This document shows positions 55,401 through 64,000 of a DNA stretch of 64,000 bases, piece by piece. The notes under the pieces were generated by a model. The model saw nothing but the letters and a program-made list of their open reading frames with translations, did not search any database and was not told the origin of the DNA. Source of the stretch: Hydractinia symbiolongicarpus (Eukaryota > Cnidaria > Hydrozoa > Anthoathecata > Hydractiniidae); NCBI RefSeq assembly GCF_029227915.1, contig NC_079877.1, positions 17,470,851 through 17,534,850 of the forward strand. Reading direction: 5' to 3'. Each line of letters starts with the position of its first letter. The stretch's first letter is position 1. The translations under genes and the position numbers were made by a program.

Positions 55401-58400
55401 GTGTTTATTCAAATGTTGTGTATAATAACCCATTTAAAATAAAGAAAAAGGTATGATTAATACTGCACATGCTTTTAATATAATTGCAGATTTTGATGAT
55501 TAGATATTATATACCACGAAGGGTAACCAAATTTTTAAAATGAAAGATCTTGTGATAGAACCATTACCACCAAAAGTTAATAAAAAACTTAACCACAAGA
55601 AACAAAAAAGCAGGAAAAAACATGAGATGTAGTTATTGAAATTTTTGATTCCATCAATTAAATTTGACTGCAAACCTTTTTTCTTTTCTGCTTTCTGCAA
55701 AAAATCTAAAAATAGGCTGTCTGCATAAATTCCAAAATGTTGTTGTCTATGACATTAAAGCCCAATTACAAATCAAAAAGTTAGCATCCACTTAAACATA
55801 TTTCAGTAATTTCTTTTTCACATTTTGTTAATGCGTGTTTGATCTTAGCCACAGGCATTTATGGCAGATAATTCTTTGATCATTATTACAAAATATATCT
55901 AAATTTTAAAAGTGGTTACTGCTGCTTACATACCCTTGCTGTTGGTTTTATGCTGTGCCGATGTTTTATTTTCCTTTGTATAATTGTAATATGAAATTTA
56001 TGTATTAGTTTTTTTCTCTTTTGATTGTTTTAGATCAAGATCCTCAGACAGAACTGGTAGCCCAACTGTCACAAGAATTTTATGCTAATGACATTTTTCT
56101 AAGCATTGTCAAAAATTTATCTAAGTTGGACTTTGAGGTAAGCAATCAAAATTATAATGCAGAGTTTGAAATAACATTTTTAATACAAGACATTGTTCAG
56201 CCAAATATCCTGGGTATTAAATTTATAGTCAGGGAAAAATAGGTCCCAAAATTTAAGGGGAAGAGTAAAGCATATGTTGATATGCCTTTTACTATAAAGA
56301 ATAAGATTTTATTGGTTGTCTTTTTTAAAAATACTTAATTCAAAATTATTTGGAAGGTGTTTTATTGAGTGCTGAAATCATCAGAAACTATTTAAGAAGT
56401 TACACATAAAATGGTTTTATGCCATCTGATAGCTCTTAAATTAAATAGAGTTTACTTTGGAGAAGGTGGCAGAATATTGACTCAAGCATGGAGGTATGAC
56501 AGAAGAGGAGATACATCTTCTTTAGAGCTATTGAAATAATGTGTGATGCAAAAACAGGTGCTGCATTCAAAGAAAACAAACTTTTTAAATTTGACCATGG
56601 AACGGTGGAATTGTGATTGGTCAATTTGGACCAACTGTAAATCAATTTAATGCATGGAGTCACCAAGTACTGTGCAAATGTTTGTAGCTGAATTTAAAAA
56701 ATTACTTATAAACAAAATATCCAGATAAAAAAGATTGTAAGAACGCCTGAAAAGTTACCGTGCAGTAGTTAATAAAAACTATGATCGCAGACTTTATAAA
56801 AGTTAACCAATTATTTAAATATAATTAAGTTTGTCTTTGAGATATTTATCACATGGTCTAAAAATATTAATTATTGCAACCTTAAGTCATTTTATAAAAA
56901 CTTTACTTCCTTCAAACATTTTACATATATTAATAATTCATAATGGCTCTTGCCTGTGTTTTTAACAGAAATTCTGCTTAAAAATATGTCAGAAATTAAA
57001 GCCTATAAACTATGTAAACATCAATGGATCAACTTGGAATTTTCTTAAACATTAATTGTCCCATAATGGCAATGGTGCATGTATGTATTTCTTATGTTTT
57101 AAGCCAGTTTTTGCAACACATATTATTGATGTTTTTCCACTTTTTCTGAATAAATTTTCTTGGGTTTTTACTGTTTACCTATACTCTGAAGATGATGCAA
57201 GTGTGCTGCAAATCTGTGTATATCCAGTGAACTTTGCATCTCACGTAGCTTCAAAGCACACTGCTTTTAATAAAAATTTGCATAAAAATTAAATAAACAG
57301 TTGTATCTCTTGTTATTGACTCAAGTTATTAGGCAAACAAAGGGACATTATCTACTTATTTACTTTTCAAAAAGCTTGCCAGTTATTTTTTTTAATCCCA
57401 TCTCTAAAAGAAAAGCCTAAAAATAGCACATTTAGCACATGATGATGGCCACATAAAACTATTACTATACACTGCAAAAAGACTATTTCAAAAAGAATTC
57501 CTTTGTTTCCCTTATGCTAAACATCAAGGTCCCTACATCTCTTGACTATTAGCAAGTTATTTTTAAAAATTTTGAGATACCTAGAATAATAATTAATGCA
57601 TTAAACAATCCTAAGAAAAGTGACTAGTTCCTGAATTTTGTGACATTTTTAGATAGTCTCCTCTATGTTTTTATTTACTTTGAAATTGGAGACTTGTTGT
57701 GTGTATGAAATATTTTTGCACACATTTGGAAACAAATGTCTGCTGTTACATGGTGGTAAAATTTGTGTCTGGATAAAAAAAAGTAACATATAAATGAAAA
57801 TGATATTGTGTGGGTTATTTTGTTCAAGTAATTCTATTCCAGTTATGTTTACATGGCTGCTTGTTTCGTCAAAACACACTAGCATGTACTTTGTCGGTCT
57901 ACTATTTCACTCCTTGATATTAGAAGAGGTGTCATCATTTTTTTCTTGTACCAATCTTACATATATTTTGATTAGCGCTTTAAACGCTATGAAATTAAGG
58001 GGTAATAAAATCAAATGTACAACATGGTAACCTTGAATTAAATTTGTTTTCTTTGTTATTACACATTATTTTGTTGTTTTATTTTGCAACGTGACCATTT
58101 TTTCTTGTAGGTCATCTACGTTAGTCAATAAACAAATATTGTAACATTCATTTCTGTTTTTTTAGGCTAAAAAAGATGTTGTTCAGATATTTGGCATTCT
58201 TTTACGGAGACAAATTGGTGCCAGATTTCCAACTGTTGACTTCTTACACACTAAGAATGAGGTGTTATTTGTTCTACTAGAAGGGTCAGTTAAAGTGCTA
58301 TTTGCCACCGCCAGTGTTTTGCCTCTATGACAATAATCTTTATCCATAAATTTTATTCAAATTTTGGTCCTTAGGTATGAACAACAAGATGTTGCATTGA

Positions 58401-61400
58401 ATTCTGGAATGATTTTACGTGAGTGTTTGCGTTTTGAACCTTTGGCAAAGTTAATGGTAAATTCCGAAAAATTCTTCGACTTATTTAATTATGTTGAACT
58501 ATCTACTTTCGATGTTGCATCTGACGCCTTTAGCACATTTAAGGTATGATAACGTGTTGTTATTTGTAACTTAATAAAAGCTTTATTAAATGAACACCAA
58601 GAATTTTTAAAGCTGACCTCCTGTTAAGAACAAGTTGAGCTCATTATAAAAGACCTTCTAAACGTTGTCTAAAAATCTTTTTTTTTTTAATCTTTATTCG
58701 TTTTCAAGATTTGTCTTCAAAGTTTCACTATTTATATAAAGTTATGATATTAATTAGCTCTAGAACTAAAATTTATGTAAAATGTTTAAAACTCCATAAT
58801 GAATAGTTAAGAACCAGTTTTAGCCCTACATGCCTTGATGTAACTGTTAAATTCAGCAACTCACTAAGAACTAGTTCATGTAAGTGGAAACTCCTAAGAA
58901 CCAATCAAGATTTCAAAATAGATATGCAAATTCCTAGATAACTTGTCAAGCTCTTTCATATAAAATTAACTTTTTTATGGGAGGTGAGTTTTAAGCTTAA
59001 TGTCAATACCAATACGCACTAAATATTTACTAACAACTTATTGCTTATATTTATGACCTGTAAAAGGATATGAATTCAAACTTTACCGTCATACAAGGTT
59101 ACAGAAAGAATATGAAAAACATTAAAAAACTTAAGTGGCACTAGTTCTTATTAGTTCTCAGTTAACTTATAATGCGACCCACAAAAACATATTTATTACA
59201 GCCTAGGTCTTGAGGTATGTTATGTTAACTAAGTTTTAAGATACAGAAAAAATGTAATTTTCTACCTTCCATGTGCTTTGAAACTGTTAAAAAATTTCTT
59301 TGGCTTTATTAATTGATTTTTTTTTACTTTTATGCACTTATAATTGACCATGGGTGATAGTTTAAAAGAACGTATTGGGTCTTATCACGAAGATTATATT
59401 ATGATGATTTCAAAATGGTTGTATCTCCTATATCATCATTCGTAATTAGAAGTCAGAAAATAGAGAAAACCTAAAGTTTATATTATAACAAGCTTGCCTT
59501 GTGTCAAGGGTGAGATACAAGGCAAGCTTGTAGATCAGTTATTAGTGCACATTATAGGAAAAATTCAAATTTATAAAAGTATGGAAAAAGCATGTTTGGG
59601 TAATTTTGTAGAACTTAAAATGTAGGAAATTCCATTTTTCCGTGACTTACAACTTTTTTAACAATGCGAACCAAACACAATACTTACATGTAATCATTAG
59701 CCTTTCTAATTCAAATTTTTTATACTGTTTTGCGTCGGCATTTAGCCATTTCACATGAGCAAATAAATGCTGACATGAATTTTCGTTTTTTTTGATTCAC
59801 TTTGGTAATCCACAATTTCACGTTGACAAAAACGGTTACATGAACTTTAATTTCGTTGTCTGACATCGGCAAATTGCCTTTTAAATTCGAGCCTTTTTCT
59901 TTCAAGCCAGCTTGTTAAAATTTAAACTACTTTAATTCTAAAAAGGGTAAATTAGCAAAATGCTCAGCAACCACTTTATGATCTTTATAAATTCTTGCTT
60001 TTAAGGAATACTATCTCTGATATAATCAGATATATATCAGTATATATTTACGATAGAGATGTCATATGCAGAAAAAAATTCGCTTTGGCAACATTTTGCC
60101 GACATGAATCTAGTTTTTTTCAAATCACCTTGGCATTTACTTTGGCATTTGCTGTGTGCCAACGTGAATAAGAAAGGCTGCTTATAAAGTTCCCTATAAT
60201 TTTAAATTCGCTTGTCGGCTTATAGAAAAGCAGGTGGTGGTGATTGATTGATTGAAAACCTTATAAATTTTGTAAGAAGTTCACTTCTGTGATTTGGTTG
60301 TGAGCTTTATTTGAGTAAATAAACATTTATCCATAGGAGTTACTATCAAGACACAAAGTGATTAGTGCTGAATTCCTGGAGAAAAATTATGATCAGGTTG
60401 GTAACTGCTTGTCTGCTGTTTGTTATTTATATTATAATACCTGTATACATCTGTCACGCAAAATGGTAAATAGCAGTAGTGAGACACACAAAATGCGATA
60501 AATACAGGAGGGGCAAACCCTTGGAATTTTCCAAGGGCCACCGACCAGTAATAATAAAATGATGTAATAGAATATTTGAACGTGTACAATTGCCAATACT
60601 CCATCATATTATTATTCAATGAAACAGAAATTTATGCTTATTAAACGGTTGTTTTGCTTTTATTCGCATGTTTTTGTTTTTGCGTTTTAACTTCTAGTGT
60701 ACATCTGATGGTAGCACAGCGTGAAACTCGGAGTCATGCATTTTTACTTTATGTCAATGAATTAAACTAATTTAATGATGTTTTATTTTTAACTTATATC
60801 TGAAATAATTACCTCTGATTGGTTAAACTCATTTGAAAATGATTTTTTGTGTTAGACATAATAATAAAACATACGGAAAACAATAATGTGTTTTAACCTC
60901 TCCTGTGCCTTATTTATTATTTTTTCACCCTTGGCTAATAAATCTTGTGCTGTTTACCTATTTTACCTTATTTTATGGTTACCTGATCGACTAATTTTTT
61001 TTAGGTGTTTTCAAGGTACAGAGTATTATTAGATTCTGAAAATTATGTCACAAAGAGACAATCGTTGAAGGTAAAACAGTATAATACATTATCTTTAATT
61101 TTTAAACCTGTTGCTTTTCTTTTTTCATGTTGTTCTTTTTCTAGCTGCTTGGAGAACTTTTGCTCGATCGGCATAATTTTGTTGTCATGACAAAATATAT
61201 TAGTAATCCTGAAAACTTAAAACTAATGATGAATCTACTACGCGACAAAAGCCGTAATATTCAATTCGAGGCATTTCATGTTTTTAAGGTGGGTTTGTCG
61301 TAGATATAAAGTCAAGGTACAGTTCGTGAATTGTTTTTAGTTTCTTTTGGAGTTTTCTACTGTAGCAGTCCATTCTAAATTTTTGGCAACAGGGTGTTCA

Positions 61401-62936
61401 CTTTGTCAGGAAGATCCGGAATTTTTAATACTGTCAATATATCAAGAGATGTTAAGCCTAATCAGTTTTTCCAAAATATTGATAAGCATTTAATTTCAAC
61501 TGTTTTTAATTGATCGCATGTGATAGCGAAGTGACCTATAAATTACGTCACAGTTTTTCTCTAGGTCTGCTCATTAGTTTTTTCTGATATTTTGCGAAGT
61601 TACTTATCAGTAAATGCTAGAAAGTGTTATTTTTAGACTTTTTAAAACAAAATTATAATTGCGCCATTTTGGGCAACATCCCAAAAATTTTGGCTGAAAA
61701 ATCATTATCTACAAATCTCATTAAATCTTGTATACAGAAAAAATTTGATTGCTAGGCAATGGGCCTAGATTGGCCCAAAATTGTCTAAAATTAGTTTTTT
61801 TTTTTCATATCTACGTTCATCACAGCTTTTCTCCGGATTCGTTTATTAGATTTTTCTGATTTTCAGCACATTGTTACTTATCAGTAAATGTGAAATGTCA
61901 GCTGGAGAAAAAGGATTTAATATCGAGTGCAGACTCTGGAAAATGTTAATTTTCATCTGTCTTTAATTATATTTTCTACATTTTTCTTTTGCAAAACCCG
62001 CTAAATATCCCCTATAAAACTGTTATTCACATTATGCAATAAAATTTCATATATTATTGTCAAGAGAAGAAATCAACAATGTGAAACTATTGGTATAATT
62101 TTCTTGATTATTTACTTATAACAAGAGCATCATGATTTCGACACACAACAGAAAGCTATTTCTCCTATTTTTTAAAGAGTTTTTAAAAAATGTTTAATAG
62201 GTGTTTTTTCTACTTGAAGCTTATTTTTAAACAACTTGTTGCATTGAATTACCTACAATCATAGACAAAATATATAATGAAACAGGATGACTAATTTTCT
62301 CACGATAGTATCATTTTAACATGTTTACTAAAAAGAAAATTATTATAAGTATTGTTAAAAGTTAGGAATCATATGAAATCATAAAAGGAGTCATTAATGA
62401 AGGAGAGAATACTTGCAGTGTTTCCTGGCCTCGCATAAAACAAGTTTTAACTAAAACACTAGTAAAAGTCAGCCTTTTTTTTCAGGTATTTGTTGCCAAC
62501 CCAAACAAAACTGCACCGATATTAGATATTCTACTGAAAAACAAAGATAAACTTGTCGAGTTCCTATTAAACTTTCACACTGACAGAACAGGTAAGGATT
62601 TTTCACTTGCATTGTTTACTGTTAAATATGAAACAGAATTAGGAGTAAACCATAACCACAAACATAAGATGTTAATAAGTAATGAGCTTTTTAAAATCTT
62701 GTTCAGTGTTCTTTATGTTTTTAAAAATTCAGTTTTGTATCCATGTATCCTTAACTGTTGAAATTTATTTCATTCTTATGTTGTTTTTTAAGTCTACCAT
62801 GTATCTTACTTTTTTTTATCTTTATTTTTCAGAAGACGAACAATTTAATGATGAAAAAACGTACTTAATCAAACAAATCAAAGAGTTACAACCTCAAACT
62901 GCAATGCCAACACAAATGGACGCAGCGACGGAATAA
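48366..62936 (+). CDS. CAB39: CAB39/MO25 scaffold protein of the LKB1-STRAD complex (10 coding exons)
   Basis: MO25 is an armadillo-like helical protein that holds the kinase LKB1 and the pseudokinase STRAD in an active complex. Exons, all with GT-AG borders and matching phases: 48366-48473, 54722-54782, 56034-56137, 58166-58284, 58375-58543, 60337-60396, 61005-61070, 61145-61288, 62486-62591, 62833-62936. The product is 346 residues (human 341), with MPLFG at the start, [54 protein letters not shown] (part), [20 protein letters not shown] and [25 protein letters not shown] just before the ATG resembles a splice acceptor, so a 5' non-coding exon is likely upstream. Intron 1 (6.2 kb) holds copia 2 and its nested insertions. 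No break is seen. Confidence 0.95.
48502..48578 (+). repeat. copia 2 5' LTR
   Basis: TGTTAACATC...GGTTTCA, 77 bp, directly followed by the primer-binding site. It lies 28 bases after the CAB39 exon 1 donor. Confidence 0.6.
48976..49430 (+). pseudogene. copia 2 integrase fragment
   Basis: Two frames, 48976-49197 ([25 protein letters not shown]) and 49233-49430 ([16 protein letters not shown]), carry the second D and the E of the integrase triad. The first D region was not found upstream. Confidence 0.75.
49862..50350 (+). pseudogene. copia 2 reverse transcriptase, N-terminal part
   Basis: Contains [41 protein letters not shown] and NAKSAFLQ. It stops at 50350 and the next motif ([11 protein letters not shown]) follows in another frame up to the insertion at 50462. 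The VDD catalytic part lies beyond the insertion. Confidence 0.75.
50827..51020 (+). repeat. 53-bp tandem repeat, 3.7 units
   Basis: Units begin GCGGCGATAGAAATG or a close variant at 50827, 50880, 50932 and 50985. It lies directly before the LINE frame and could be that LINE's 5' region or part of the TIR element. Confidence 0.75.
51005..52039 (+). mobile_element. CR1/Jockey-like LINE fragment, 5'-truncated, long open frame
   Basis: A 344-codon open frame begins in the middle of a reverse transcriptase: [26 protein letters not shown] (catalytic YADD), [17 protein letters not shown], the thumb-like [16 protein letters not shown], and the C-terminal block [19 protein letters not shown] to [11 protein letters not shown]. 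The endonuclease and the first half of the RT are absent. The start is not a real start codon context. The 3' end has an (AAT)n tract at about 52424-52469. The absence of stops suggests a recent insertion relative to the copia around it. Confidence 0.85.
52424..52469. repeat. (AAT)n microsatellite, probable LINE tail
   Basis: About 15 units of AAT; a simple-repeat 3' tail is common in CR1-like LINEs. Confidence 0.85.
52744..53740 (+). pseudogene. copia 2 reverse transcriptase C-terminal part and RNase H
   Basis: After the nested insertion the frame resumes with VSEELKLDC and, one shift later, [13 protein letters not shown], then [20 protein letters not shown]. RNase H is at 53338-53627 ([36 protein letters not shown]). 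Many indels. Confidence 0.75.
53766..53861 (+). repeat. copia 2 3' LTR
   Basis: About 96 bp ending GTTCAATGTTACA; holds an extra segment missing from the 5' copy. The left border is approximate. Confidence 0.55.
53940..54080. repeat. tRNA-like/R3 remnants
   Basis: Minus strand GTTAGCCTAGCC (about 54020) and GGTTTGATACCC (about 53975) resemble decayed A and B boxes. CCTATCAATAA near 54063 resembles the R3 end. Weak evidence. Confidence 0.3.
54783..58165. other. CAB39 introns 2 and 3 (around exon 56034-56137)
   Basis: AT-rich introns with no recognisable repeat or RNA gene. Short frames here are not coding. Confidence 0.4.
59489..59530. repeat. intronic hairpin, 14-bp perfect stem
   Basis: CAAGCTTGCCTTGT and ACAAGGCAAGCTTG flank a 14-base loop in the CAB39 intron between exons 5 and 6. 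Confidence 0.6.
61289..62485. other. CAB39 intron 8
   Basis: A degenerate internal duplication is visible: CAGTTTTTCTC...TTACTTATCAGTAAATG at about 61550-61615 resembles CAGCTTTTCTC...TTACTTATCAGTAAATG at about 61824-61890. No gene. Confidence 0.45.
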
Positions 62937-63415
62937 AACGATGAATTTCAAAAAGTCGTTTCGCACTGGCACAGATTGTTTTTAATTAAGATGAAATAGT
63001 TTTGTTCTTTTTCAATTCTGTCTTTTGTGTAATTAGCCATTCTATGATGTTTTATCAATCTACATTGACCGCGCTGTTACATGTTTATACGGGAATTTTT
63101 TATCTAATTTTAACCAAGTAATGGTAAACACTTAACCAGTTGAGAAAGTCTTGTGAAGTTCCCACCATGGCAGTTGAAAGTATTTTCATTTACCGCGAAA
63201 ATTTAAGTAAGTGTTTAACATTGTTACCTGGCAAATTCCTATAAATTTTGGTTGGTTGAATAAAGGTTGAATCATTCGCAGACCTCCTCGTAGAAGGACC
63301 AAAGGAATTATGAAACTTTATTATATAATAAAATGTTTTTATGTTCAGACTTGTGTTTTGTATTGATTGCATGTCTGTATGTATAATATGGAGGTATGAG
63401 GTAAATGGAGTACAA

Positions 63416-63421
63416 AAATAA
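63416..63421 (+). promoter_or_regulatory. possible CAB39 polyadenylation signal
   Basis: AATAAA 480 bases after the CAB39 stop codon. An earlier AATAAA near 63259 is an alternative. Confidence 0.35.
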
Positions 63422-63823
63422 AATATTGCATTTTTTAAATTCTTTCCGTACTTGCTTGTCTGTCAACATGTGATTGTGAAAGGCTAAAAAAAATCCTTTT
63501 TGAAAATACTACTTTTATTTACAGTTTAAAATTTTAATATACTGTAATTTTTTAAGCTGCACAACTAAGTCAACTAAGAGAGTATTAAGTTGGTTTTACT
63601 AATGCGAGCTTATATCAGGTGAAGAGATGTTTATTCTAAACAAGTGCTTTGTGTGTCTTGTATAACCCATGTTTTTGGTGTGTGCTGGTTTTATTATAAA
63701 AGGTTCTATTTTTTGTGGTTACTAATGTAAGGGAAGAAAGGAATACACTTAAATACAATCTTTTTAACAAAGGAAAATAATTTAAAATTTAGTTTTCGTA
63801 ACAGAATTTTAACTAGCCTTGTT

Positions 63824-63945
63824 AAGGCTCATTTCCATTCGACTGCATTTTCGCTATAGCGCAAAAAGCTCACCAATTTTTTTAGCGCGTGGTCGTGAAC
63901 GTTTTGTGATATATCGGAAAATGCAGTCAAATGGAAATGAGCCTT
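63824..63945. mobile_element. 122-bp MITE with 29-bp TIRs
   Basis: AAGGCTCATTTCCATTCGAC... (63824-63852) is inverted at 63917-63945 with one mismatch in 29. The internal part also has facing TAGCGC and GCGC words. No coding capacity; target duplication not clear. Confidence 0.8.
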
Positions 63946-64000
63946 CATATCTCTTTTGAAAAGACTGAAATGAAATTTTAAAAAAAATTGTTAGAATGGA

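Overview
This window is animal nuclear DNA, most likely from a cnidarian. The evidence is two intron-containing host genes (GT-AG introns) in an AT-rich background, plus a dense layer of transposons: Polinton/Maverick, ISL2EU-type, Ty1/copia, several LINEs, SINE-like units, MITEs and foldback elements. The cnidarian call is an inference from the transposon mix and from remembered similarity of the Polinton proteins; no species can be named.

Left end (1-16309): a large, less AT-rich, decayed Polinton fragment (about 1-13892) abuts the 5'-truncated polymerase gene of a second, very AT-rich Polinton (13919-16309). The first carries a protein-primed family B polymerase, a packaging ATPase, a retrovirus-like integrase, a candidate major capsid protein, a candidate minor capsid protein and several small membrane or coiled-coil proteins. 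Nearly all of these genes have stops or frameshifts. One gene is present twice as an inverted duplication. Several genes start just after the word TATAATAAA, a possible element-specific promoter.

Middle (18663-29611, minus strand): a host CKS1/2 gene (cyclin-dependent kinase regulatory subunit) can be assembled from three short exons (29550-29611, 23364-23491, 18663-18757). Its second intron contains an ISL2EU-like DNA transposon (19208-23085) with TIRs, a TTA target duplication, a THAP/DDE transposase and a convergent YqaJ nuclease/SWIM/SAP gene. Its first intron holds a LINE fragment and a repeat-family copy. A cluster of CTATACGGAGT words lies just upstream of its start.

30-48 kb is a graveyard of repeats. 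It holds a foldback element with 21-bp internal repeats and a 6-bp duplication, a pair of TIR elements, a tRNA-derived SINE, and a datable nest: a LINE hit by a TIR element (37068-42953), itself hit by a nearly complete copia element (38227-42924; 5-bp duplication CGCAG, initiator-tRNA primer site).

Right end (48366-62936, plus strand): a ten-coding-exon CAB39/MO25 gene, apparently intact, 346 aa. Its first coding intron holds a second decayed copia that was hit by a 2.3-kb TIR element containing a truncated LINE with an (AAT)n tail. A 122-bp MITE lies beyond the gene.
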